Below the pieces are notes generated by a model. It ran no database searches. It was given only the letters and a program-made list of their open reading frames with translations, and had not been told where the DNA came from. The translations under genes and the position numbers were made by a program. Below, piece after piece: positions 11,387-21,722 of a stretch of 64,000 bases of DNA (position 1 is its first letter; each line of letters opens with the position of its first letter). This DNA comes from Thalassia testudinum (taxonomy: Eukaryota > Streptophyta > Magnoliopsida > Alismatales > Hydrocharitaceae). The stretch covers positions 75,261,501-75,325,500 of the forward strand of contig JAZHRO010000013.1 of NCBI GenBank assembly GCA_037157565.1, written 5' to 3'.

Positions 11387-11939
11387 GCTTTATTGTTTTG
11401 AAAAGGAAAAGGGAGGGTTAACAAAGGATGTTAACCTCCCAAAATTTCATTAATAGGGGAGATTAGAAGCTTCGGTCAATACAAAAGTAATAGAATAAGT
11501 GGCTAACACCATCGGTAGAGAAATGTTCCCTTTTAAACACAACGTCATTGCACTCCATCTAAAGGCACCAAATGAGAGTAAAGGCCCTTCCGATAATCCC
11601 CAAATCGGCAAGCGGAGAATGCAAACTCTTCCAAAAGGAGTGCTTAAAGTCATGCTGGATAGGAGCAATGCTTGAAGCCAACCAAACCTCTCTCACAAAG
11701 GAGCATGTAAAGAAAAGGTGCTCAGTGTCTTCCAACCTACTACCATAAAAGATGCAGGAGTCATTAGAGTTTGGAACCCAATGGCACTTGTATAAGCGAG
11801 TAACAAGATGCATAGGCCTTTACCTTCAAAGGTAGGTGTGTTCACAAAATATTCCTTAAGTCGGAAGCAAGATCCTGATCATGATCAGGAGTCTCCTCTA
11901 AGAAGAGTAAGTATGCCTTCTCCAGATGGATATGATCTG
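11387..11939 (-). mobile_element. 5'-truncated LINE insertion with target-site duplication
   Basis: A 14-bp duplication AGAAGTGCAAACAA flanks the insert at 11373-11386 and 11940-11953. The minus-strand product at 11559-11813 contains EDTEHLFFTCSFVREVW, the zinc-binding domain that ends plant LINE ORF2. The minus-strand 3' end reads CAAAACAATAAAGC, an AATAAA-type tail next to the duplication. Only the last 553 bp of the element were inserted, as is usual for target-primed reverse transcription that stops early. Confidence 0.85.
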
Positions 11940-12604
11940 AGAAGTGCAAACAACTTAATGGGTTAAATAAAATGAACTAGGATATATAAAACAACGAGCT
12001 TACCACAACTTTGCACCAGAAATCTGCTTCTTCTGTTTTTCCTTCACAACCTTTTCAAACAGCTAAACTAAAATTGGGTCAGTATCAAGTTCTGTCATCA
12101 CTTCACCAAGTTGTGCCTGCCTTCTATTTAGTTGCCATGCAGCCAATGCTTGGGCTTTGCAAAATTGGTTCTACAGCTTACAAAACTAATCAGGAGGTCA
12201 AAACAAGCAAGAAAAGCATCAAAACATCAAGAAAAAGAGATGCAACATTGTTGCCTTGACCATTTATCCTTCTTCACAAAATTGAAACATCAACTTCTTG
12301 GACCTGAGAAATTTCTTCTTTTTGATGCCTGTTCTTTCATTTTAATATGGAATTGATTCCAGATTGCCATCCACACCAGGCTTAAGTAACTTGAAATGAG
12401 TCCTGCTTATTTATGTTGACCTGTGATATTCATCAAAATGTCAACAAATCAATAAAGGGAAAAAAAGTGCATAAATTGCAATAATAAACAAATGCATCAA
12501 AGGTGCTCAAAGTTGTTGGGTTTGATGCATTGATGACATTGATGTGTTCAGCTATTTTCTTAACCTGGACAACTAAGCATAAAACAAGAGCTTCAGAAGC
12601 TTTT

Positions 12605-14290
12605 TGTGATATAATTATGTTGTACCCCTTCAAACTATTATGTTTGTAAGGGTGTATTTGTAGTTTTTTTATTTCTTCATGGAGTTGTATTGTAATTTGT
12701 CCCACTTCTCTCTCTATATAAAGAGAGGTAGGATTTTGGAATAAGACTAAATCATTTGTTTCTCCTAACTTGGTATCAGAGCGACGGTCATAGACCAGAG
12801 CTCTCGATATCCCACCCAAATAAGCCTCTGAACCTCTCCATCGATCTCCCAACTCCTCCCACTGACTGATCTCCCTCGCCGGTGCCCCAAGTGCCGCCAA
12901 CGCCCCCGTTGGTGGTGCAGATCCATCGATGCTGCCCCCAGTCTATCCCTGTGGCCACCTGCGCTGCCGCCCATCAGATCCAAGCCACTAGCATCGCCAT
13001 TGGTGGTTGTTTAGGATCGCCAGCACCACTGCTGGTGGTAGAATGGGCCACCAGCAGACCTGGTGGTGGTGGATCTGCCCACCAGTCACCTTATTGGCCC
13101 TTGTTCTCCTCTGATCTGATTTTTAATATTGGATTTGAGGGGTTTCTGCCTTGGTAGGGGTGCTTTTGTGCCCTCCTCCTTGTCCAGTATCTAAGGAAAA
13201 GAGGTTGTTCTTGTAAGGACAAATCTTGTCTCTACAAGGTGCCGCTACGCCTTCTGATTTTTATCGTTTCAGATCACAAATCAGATGTCCGTTGCTTGAG
13301 TTGGTGATTTGAAGGATTCTCAACTAGTGCAGGTTCATCGGCAAGAGAGAGATGGCTTCTTCAAGTTCGTCTGAGATCACTTCAGACTCCACAATGGACA
13401 CCAAAACTTATAAGAGTTTGTTTTTTGGTCCTATGATCAAGCTTGATGTGACCAATCATCCTTGATGGTCCTAGACTTTCTTGATGAATGTCAAAGGTGA
13501 TGGGAAGGAGCACATCCTGAGTGCCAGAATCCGCCTAGAAGACAAGTGTAAATACCAATTGGGACAGAGATAACACAATGGTATATGCTTCGATGATGAA
13601 TTCCATTAACCCCAGAATTGATGATAAGACTATGTACTACACCATAGCCAAGCAGATGTGAGATTTTCTTCGTGAGACATTCTCATGAGAAGAATTCCTC
13701 TAGAGTGTTCCAGGTCTATCATGAATTGTTCCATCTTCGTCAAGAGGGATGTTATTAGCAAAATATTACTCCATTGTGAAGGGTCTCTTGGCAAGACACA
13801 GCTTGTACAGGCCTGGTTGTACATATACCTCTTGGTGTGATTTTAAGAAGGTGTTGGCCATTTCTCTGTTCCTATCATGACTTGATCCTGAATTCACAAC
13901 AGCTATGGAGCAGATCTTGACTTTACCTGAGCTCTCATCACTTGACGAGACCTATAATAGGCTCAGCCAGCTTGCCATTCAGATTCCAGTGGCTGATAGT
14001 GTGGGTCAAACCTCTGCTTTGGCTGGCGACCCCTGGTTGTGGTAGAGGTGCACATTTTGCACACGGTCGTGGCCGTGGACGTGGATTTAGGGGTCATACC
14101 TGTACTCCATGCACCTGTTGTGGTCGCATAGGGCACACTAAGGCTATCTGTTGACAAAAGCACGGCAAGCCTGCCATTGCTAATCAGGCAACAGATACTT
14201 CAAACATGTCTGCAGAGGTGGTTTCTAGGGCAAAATTTGATGATCTTCTTCAGCGGTTTTTCCAGCTAACATATGCTTCCACTTCTTAGC
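12605..14290 (+). mobile_element. Ty1/copia fragment: 5' LTR, leader and gag remnant
   Basis: The insert splits exon 3 of the PRP3 pseudogene. A short LTR (about 12605-12769) contains TATATAAAGAGAGG and is followed at 12771-12782 by TGGTATCAGAGC, the initiator-Met primer binding site, so it points to the plus strand. A gag remnant begins at the ATG at 13352. It has several stops, and ends with a zinc knuckle: RGRGRGFRGH followed by CTCCGRIGHTKAIC (about 14065-14150). Protease, integrase, RT and 3' LTR are absent; pseudogene homology resumes near 14295. The exact right border is uncertain. Confidence 0.75.
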
Positions 14291-14839
14291 CTGCATACAC
14301 AAATTACCTCTAGCATTGTCCTAAGGAACATGTTAATAAGTGGTGGAGACTGAGGATCTTGACAAAAACCCATTCTTGCAGCAACCTCTTGTGGTTGTTT
14401 TGCAGCTTTAATAAGAAGCCCAAACAAAGTTGCTATGCCTACAGTTGTGGAAGTATTGGAGGATGATGCACTGGCTCTCCCAGAAAAAGCGAAAAGGACA
14501 GAGTGGTAGAAAGGGTTGGTATAGAAAGTGATTGAGGCACATTTCATGTTCCCTTGCTTTTACCCACGTGCAAATTACTATCTGCATCTGAGCCAGAGAG
14601 CTCATCTAACTGTAACAAAAGAAAGTTAAAAAGAGTTACATATAGAGTTAGATGAGATAAAACAGATGTTGGAGCAGATTTAATTAAATGACATAGTTAA
14701 TGTAGCTTAGCACAGAACAAGAAAAGAAAGTAAGACATTAAATGTCATCAAGTCCCATTTCATAAAAAAAAAAGTTGTTAGGTCGGGAAAAATAAACGCA
14801 AATGTTGCCACAAGTTAAACTTAGATTAGAAAATATGAT

Positions 14840-15165
14840 ACATCTTACCTTGGGAAATCTTCTTCAACTTCTTGCTTCTAAGCCAGCTCCTTTTCCTTTT
14901 GCAAAGCTTTCCTGGAGTTATCAGAAACAAGTTGCCATTTTTGCCAGCCAATGTAGCCATTGGCCCTCATGAACTGTAACTTCCAGGAACCTCATTAACT
15001 CTGGTATTTTTTTTATTAAAGAATCATTAACTCTATTAATTAATCCATTTTCAGTGGTGGTAGCAACTGAAGATACTTCAGACAGAATCTTGAAGCAGCA
15101 GATGTTCTCTGCACAAGTTCTGATTCCTTCTTGAGCAGTCTTGAGCAAAATGTTGAAGATAAAAC
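14840..15165 (-). pseudogene. PRP3 pseudogene exon 2 relic
   Basis: Minus-strand reading resembles exon 2 of the intact gene (42373-42639). ENGLINR and ELMRF match ENGLLNR and the equivalent helix-forming region, with insertions and frame changes between them. It confirms that the copy contains more than one exon in collinear order. Confidence 0.7.
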
Positions 15166-16767
15166 AGGAATCGGATATAAACCTGAAATTGCAGATATGA
15201 ACCTGACCAAAAAATTCAGACAAGGACACTCAACAAAAAGCCAATACAAAAAACACATTAAATATTCAAACAGAAACAGAACTTTATACATGCACAATGA
15301 AGCTTATTTATTTCTCAAAAACTCAAATACTGTTTACAACGACAAAGGCAAATTCGTCACCCAATTACTTCAGACAGTTCACAGCTCTGCATTATATTGA
15401 ATCATCATAAATGAGGCGGAGTATAGCACAAAAAGGATAATTCCGCACCCATTTAAAATTTTAAAAAGGACTGCAAAAGAGAAGGAGGGGGTGGGGGCGA
15501 GAATGGAAAAAGAAAAGGCAGCATCATTTTCCAGGTTTCAGGAAATAACAAATCCAATTGATAATAGTGTAAGTAAAACTGGATTAATAACTTGAAGAGA
15601 TAACTTCACTTGTTCAATAATGTAGTTACAAGCCCAATGCAGAGAAAGATGGCAAGAAATTACTAGTTTTGATAATAATGAGCGTTGGTTAAAATACTCA
15701 ATTTGCTCAGCCAAAGATCCAGATGGTGCATTGGTTTGAACGTTTTATGTTTGCTCCATTCAAAACATAGAACAGAGAGAATGATGCTGGCAAGCTACAA
15801 TGGCCAATTACGCATTGAGAAGGTTTAAGTGGGTTATAAACTTTAGATACGAAAACCAAGAGTCTCAATCATGTTGCTAAAGGTTATGTGACATAAAAGT
15901 TGTCTATCCAGAGTCATATTTCTCTTCTAACTCTTTCAAAACTATATGGTAAGAATTGTTTAATTTTGAGTATCTAATCACCAAATATACTACCTAGCAT
16001 TAATAGAAAGGTCACTTGGTGTGTGACACAATCAAGACAAGCATAAAATGTTCATCATGCTAATGCATTTCATATCCAAAAGATAGCAACTTAAACCGAT
16101 TGAAATGCAACTTCTGGCGAGTTAAAACCTACAAGATGTACAACCATGTTGTAAAGTACATGCTATCTAGGAAAACAGCTAAAAGTTGGGTGCAGACATT
16201 GACAAGCAACTGAAATCAGAGAAAGCAATACAACACAAAGCTATAGCATGAATAGAAGAACCAAATAAACACAATGATTCAAGTGCAACCAACCTTGAGT
16301 CCAGAACCACGTCTATCTCCATGCGTGTCACCCCCATCTACATCTATCCTCTACTTTTACATTTCTTGCCAATCCCTTCTCAACTCATTGTCATCCTCAT
16401 AAACCTCATTCTTGACCTTACCCTTGATTACCTCCCTGTATTCCCCTTCACCTCCTCATTCATCCACAACTTCCCCCTCTCATTCCATCCCTCAACCTCT
16501 CCTCCTGTGCCTCATTCACTTCTTCCCTAAGCCCCCTCCTACCTCTTCTCCCTTCCCCTTCCTCCTGTCCATGTGAAAACCGCCATCATCCCTCCTCTTT
16601 TTGCAACTTTCTTCACCTGACACATGGCTATCCTTTGTACACTAACCCTTCAAAGAATTATCTTTGCATGAATATAGACAGATAAGTACCAGATCTCATA
16701 AAGGATAAGAGGAAGAAATGCTCCTGCTGCCTCCTAAAACAGCAAAAGATACATTTCTTCACAGATA

Positions 16768-18879
16768 TTAAACATTATAATCTATGTTGATCAAATCAGA
16801 TTCATCCAATGGTTTGAGATTTCTGTGGAGTCTTAGCAATTCGGCCTGGGCATCCTCTGCTTGTAGATAAAATTCATCATCAGCAGAAAATACATGAACT
16901 TTATCTTCATTCTCAAACCAACTCAAACCGGGATCTTTGTCCAACATCAATTCTCTTATCCTCCTCCTAATGTTGGATACATCTTCCCATCTTCCCACAG
17001 AAGCATACAAATTTGATAGCAAAATCAATGTTGACCCATCATCTGGATCCATCATTAAGAGTCTTTCCGAAGCACTAATTCCTACATCCAACTCTTTGAA
17101 AGTAATGCAAGAACTTAGCAGAGCCCTCCACATCTCCGGAAATCCATCAGAAAAAGGTGATGCCAAGATTAGATCTTTGGCTTCTTGCAACGATCCTGAA
17201 CGGCTTATTACATTTACCATGCATGAGTAATGTTTTGGACTGGGAGGTATGCCTCTTCTTATCATGCTTTCCCAGTAAAGTCTTCCCTTTTCAAGCATGC
17301 CCGAATGACAACATGCAGACAACAAAGTGAGAAAAGTTACATGGTCCGGTACCAGTCCACTTTTAATTAATCTTTCAAAAAGCTCAAAAACTTGCTTACT
17401 GTGCCCATGGTTTCCATATGCACCAAGCATCGCATTCCAGCATTTTAAATCAGGAGCATCAACCAGCTCAAATGCCAAACACGCAGATTGAAGGCTACCG
17501 TTCTTGGCATACATGTCTATAAGGCTTCCACAAACACATATATCTGCATGATACCCTGTCTTAAGTGCCAAAGAGTGAACCATCTGTCCTTGCTTTAGCC
17601 TACCAAGATTGGCGCAAGAGTTCAAAGCACTGCTAAGAGAGAAACTATCCACCTCATGGCCTTCTCCTATCATACCATGGAAATATCGCACTGCGATTTC
17701 ACCTTCACCTGCTCGCGAATGGCCAACTATCATCGCAGTCCAAAGGATATGATCCTTTACAGGGATCAAATTGAAGATCTTGCACGCAGCTTCTGGTTCT
17801 TGATTGTTAAAGTACATCTCGATCAGCGTGCTACTTACATAGATACTACATGCCAATCCTGATTTCTCTACTTGGGTATGGAGTAGTTTTCCATACCGCA
17901 TGGCCGGTAAATCAAGAGTGGCAGAAACAACCGCAGCATAGGTGTAATCATCGGGCCTTATCCCACTGGACGACGTCGACAACAACTCGGCAAAAACCCT
18001 CATAGCATTCTCAGAATCACCATTGTCTGAGTAGCCTGAGATCACTGAATTCCAAGAGACCAATTTGGGCACGTCAATCTCGTCGAACACTCGAAGAGCT
18101 GCGGGGAAGTCTCCACTGCTGGCATACATGACAAGCAGCGAATTCTGCAGCGGTGTATCGACGAGATACTCCGACTTCACGATATGTGTGTGAATAATTT
18201 CGCCAACATGCCTATCTGCCAGCCTCCGGCATGCACTCAACGCCATCGAAAATGTGAATTCCGTCGGGATTACCCCTTCATTCGTCAACGTGGCGAAGAG
18301 CCTCAAACCCTCGCAAGCGTTGCCATTCCTCACATTCGCGTGGATAACTGCATTCCACGCAATGATGTCCTTCTCATCCATCTCGCAGAACACTCGGTTC
18401 GCAGACTCCACATCTCTGCAGTTCGAGTACAACCCAAGCAACGCCGTCTGCACCCAAATGTCACGTGAGCACCCCGAAGATTGGATCTTGGAGTGAATTG
18501 CGGCCCCGAGGGGCAGGTCCTTTGCGTCCGCAGAAACCCGCAGAATTCTCGCAAATGTGAGGCCACTCGGGTGGTACCCGATGCGCTGCATCTCCGAGAA
18601 GAGCTTGAGTGCGGCGGAGGGGCGCGAGCAGGTGGTGATGGCGGAATTATAGGAGACGAGGTTTCTCTGGGGCATTGTGTCGAACACCTTGAGGGCGTCG
18701 CGTGGGGAACCGGACTTGGCGTAGAGAGGGATGAGGAGGTTGTAGGGGAAGGGAGGGGTGGTGGGGGTGGTGGAGGTGAGGATGACAGCGTGGAGTTGGC
18801 GGGCTCTCTCGAGGGTGGAGGGTGAGGGTATCCATGATTGGGTTATCTCGGATAGCGCCTGGAACGTGGATAGCTTCAT
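16768..18879 (-). CDS. PLS-class pentatricopeptide repeat protein, E-type
   Basis: Intact single-exon frame of 703 codons starting MKLSTFQALSEITQSW. Tandem PPR units fill about residues 45-580; for instance ALKVFDTMPQRNLVSYNSAI and DVPKLVSWNSVISGYSDNG show the V.W/YN.(M/V)I pattern of L and S motifs. Residues 580-703 form the E domain: W.ALLSSC, LLSNLYASVGRWEDV, DPGLSWFE and VHVFSADDE. No DYW deaminase domain follows. Family members bind organelle RNA base by base and act in C-to-U editing or RNA maturation in mitochondria or plastids, with E-type proteins recruiting a DYW partner. The short Ser/Thr-rich N-terminus could be an organelle presequence, but I cannot choose the organelle. The target RNA is unknown. 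The duplicated 3' end is found at 11210-11386. Confidence 0.92.
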   Translation of the reverse strand: MKLSTFQALSEITQSWIPSPSTLERARQLHAVILTSTTPTTPPFPYNLLIPLYAKSGSPRDALKVFDTMPQRNLVSYNSAITTCSRPSAALKLFSEMQRIGYHPSGLTFARILRVSADAKDLPLGAAIHSKIQSSGCSRDIWVQTALLGLYSNCRDVESANRVFCEMDEKDIIAWNAVIHANVRNGNACEGLRLFATLTNEGVIPTEFTFSMALSACRRLADRHVGEIIHTHIVKSEYLVDTPLQNSLLVMYASSGDFPAALRVFDEIDVPKLVSWNSVISGYSDNGDSENAMRVFAELLSTSSSGIRPDDYTYAAVVSATLDLPAMRYGKLLHTQVEKSGLACSIYVSSTLIEMYFNNQEPEAACKIFNLIPVKDHILWTAMIVGHSRAGEGEIAVRYFHGMIGEGHEVDSFSLSSALNSCANLGRLKQGQMVHSLALKTGYHADICVCGSLIDMYAKNGSLQSACLAFELVDAPDLKCWNAMLGAYGNHGHSKQVFELFERLIKSGLVPDHVTFLTLLSACCHSGMLEKGRLYWESMIRRGIPPSPKHYSCMVNVISRSGSLQEAKDLILASPFSDGFPEMWRALLSSCITFKELDVGISASERLLMMDPDDGSTLILLSNLYASVGRWEDVSNIRRRIRELMLDKDPGLSWFENEDKVHVFSADDEFYLQAEDAQAELLRLHRNLKPLDESDLINIDYNV

Positions 18880-19951
18880 GGAGTTGGCGCGAGGAAGAGC
18901 ACGCGGAGGGGAGGTAAGCCGTGAGCGTAGAAGGTTTCGGATTTTTTTTTCTAATTTTTTTTACATATGTGCCCCTACCGAGTATTTTTTTGAAACAGAA
19001 CTACGCGAACAAAGATAATATAGGATACAACCCTTAAAAACAATAAAGAAGGACAACCTCAACTCCTCCTGAAGAGAGGGAAAGTAGATCTCCCTCAAGA
19101 GGGGAGAACTTAAAAAACACCAACACTAAACAAAATAAAAGGAAAAGAAATGGACAAGAAGCGCTTAAGATATTATTTTTGTTGTAGGCAAACCAGCACT
19201 ACACACTAGGTATGAAAAGGCATCGTCGACGTCGTCGACGTACCGCACTAACGGATGAAAAGCAATCGAAACGAGGCCGACCATCAACCCAATTGTGGTA
19301 AAGTCTAGCTTCAACGTAGCCCTCACAACAAAAATGACATCCAAACGCGGAGGCAGAGCGGACGTAATGGATCGACGTCTGGTGGAACCCTTCTCCAAAG
19401 AGGTGTCCACAACAACTGCCAGTGAGTGCTGCCGCCTCGCCAAAGTATTGGCATTGAAAATCTACTCCTTGGTTTTCTATATTTACGCATATGCCCATAC
19501 GGAGTTGATGTGTTCATAAAGTTGAGCTTTAGAGCGAAAGCTTCTAAATTTAGTGGATTTTAGGTCAAGATGTAAATGATTTTTTTCCTTTCTAGTGTTC
19601 TTATATTTAAATAAGTGTCATCACCTGAATCACAATTGTGTAATGACTTTAAGCTCTTGTTATGTTCAAACTCTCAGGATTGGTTTGGATCGAGGGATAT
19701 ATTTCATGAGATAACTTTTTTACGGATAGATTATCATGTATTTTTGTTTAGAAGTTATAAGGGTTATTCTGGTAAGTTAACCTGTGGTTATTTGAAAAAT
19801 TTCTAGATTAACCTACAAAAATATATGAGATAACCCACAAAAATAATTTATCCCACATCAACCTCAAAATAACTTATCTCAGATTAAGTCCTCTTAACCT
19901 AGGTCAAAATATCCTTTCCATCAAACAAAGTTAACCCATGTTTTGATGGGT
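18880..19951. other. upstream region of the PPR gene and unassigned sequence
   Basis: 18940-18965 is T-rich. 19000-19500 has no recognisable product; short minus frames there (19165-19498) lack motifs. A GTCGAC/GACGTC-rich palindromic patch lies at 19226-19242. The stretch may be the 3' part of an old LINE read on the minus strand, but I see no domain to support that. Confidence 0.35.
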
Positions 19952-19956
19952 TATCT

Positions 19957-21234
19957 TGTTATGGATTTAAATCCTTAACCCCTTAGGGGCTTAATTTAAA
20001 TTATCCCACCTCTAACTTGAGATGGACTTATATCTGATCTCAATTGGACTTTATGTTGACTAGGTACCGGTACTAATGTGCCAGTACCGGTACTCATGAC
20101 ATACTGTCGTAGGTTCCATATTTTATGGGTATCAGTACTGATGCTAAGTATCGATACTCATGTATTATTGTTTGAAACACAAGTCCAAATGAGTACTCGT
20201 CCAGTACTTATCATGTACCGGTACTCATGCTAAGTACCGATACTCAATGAGTACTGGTAACACTCCAGGACCCGACTGGTCTCAACAAGTACCGGTACTC
20301 ATAAATAGTATCGGTACTTGTTGTGTACTGACAAATTGCCTGTAGCCAACGAGTACAAATGCTGGTGACCAGTACCGGTATTTGTAAGCTACAGGTTCTG
20401 AAGACCTGAAGCCTAGCACCTTACCTAGGATCCACTTACATCGGTATTAAACTTTAGTATCGGTACTTGTTGACGGTTACATATATAATATAGTGTTTCC
20501 TATGAATATGAAACACTTATAGATATGTTACAAGTAATTGCATAAAATAAGAATTGATTGACAACAGAGATACAAACATGATAGTATATTGGACTTCACA
20601 TTAAATGACACATTTCATGAATAAAATGAACTATGCAACATGATTCTATCTACCAACAAGTATACATGCACATATGGAGACATGGTTTTGATGATTCAAA
20701 GAAGCATAAAGCATTCAAAATACCTGTGCTCATCTTAAGGGAAGAGAAAGGGAGGGGACTGTTAAATGAAGCTTCCAAAAGAACCCACTTGCTATGGATT
20801 TGAATCCTTGATCAAGAAAGACCAGCAGAAGGAGTTCTCCTCTTCTTCTCCCTACCGTCAGGTCTCTCTGTCTCTCTGAATATCCACAAAAACCTAGGCA
20901 CACAATGGGGGTGCAAACCTAGAATTACCTGTGGACCTTTTGGGGACCATAACCATAGAATCGCTTAATCAGTAATTAGTCCTCCCAATTACTGTATGGG
21001 TGAATTATATCTCCGCCCATCGAGGAGATGTATATTCACAAATCGATTTCTGCACATATGTTTTAAAACACCACACTAAACCATTTGCATTTATGCCCAT
21101 ATCCTTGAAAATGACTTAATTTGATCACTCTGAAATGAGTTTTAGATAACAGTTAATTCACTTATTGTTGTTTGATCATATCTATGTATATGGATTTACA
21201 TATACAAGTCCATATGTTGGATTTTAATCCAACA
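19957..21234 (-). repeat. copia 3' LTR
   Basis: 1278 bp, with clear scattered substitutions relative to its 1284-bp partner, so the insertion is not recent. The part between 20060 and 20470 holds many copies of a self-complementary GTACCGGTAC core. Confidence 0.95.
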
Positions 21235-21722
21235 ATCTCCCACTTGGACTGCATATGTAACCTGTTAATCAAACAACATACAAAACCAAATTTGAGCTTA
21301 ACTTTGCTGTCATATCCGGAAATGCATATCTAAAGACAATCCAATCTACTAGCTACACTAGTAATAGAGCCAAAGCGGCTTTCACTACATCCCAGTAACT
21401 AAACTAACAATGATCACGTACGCTAATGCAAAAGGTAACCAGAAATGTGTGGATGTGCAGCATGTGAATTACATGCCAATGTGATCTATGCATGCCTATT
21501 CCCAACTGGTCCTCTGAATAGAGATCACTTCCAAAACTAAAACCAAATTACTTCTCAGAATGGACAATCATAGAACTGAACAACTTTTAAGTTTTATTTA
21601 TTTCATAGCAGAAATGAAGCTTTACAAAACTTTATACATAACCAAAAGTCTGAATAACTGAAAAACTGAATAATTGAAATTATCTATTACAAAATGAGCA
21701 CTATACAAATTACAAATTCCCA

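Larger units (their letters stand above)
11954..16640 (-). pseudogene. PRP3 (RDM16) pseudogene, introns retained, last exon missing
   Basis: Relics align in order with the intact PRP3 gene at 40.2-48.0 kb. Exon 5 is at about 12003-12170, exon 4 at 12245-12400, exon 3 is split between 12490-12604 and 14295-14610, exon 2 is at about 14840-15165, and the 3' part of exon 1 is at 16290-16640. Intron sequence is also shared, for example around 15860-15950 against 43650-43740, so it arose by DNA duplication and not by retroposition. Exon 6, which encodes most of the PRP3-specific and C-terminal domain, is absent, as is most of exon 1. Frameshifts and stops are frequent, and a copia fragment interrupts exon 3. 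The left break lies in intron 5, where PPR-derived sequence takes over. Confidence 0.85.

Noticed and set aside
12433..13157. Open frames overlapping the copia LTR and leader (up to 155 codons)
   Set aside because: They cross the LTR and primer binding site and mix pseudogene and element sequence; not a gene.
17656..18835. Plus-strand frames opposite the PPR gene
   Set aside because: Antisense shadows of the intact 703-codon PPR frame.
19226..19242. GTCGAC/GACGTC palindromic patch
   Set aside because: Short single occurrence; no context supports a regulatory role.
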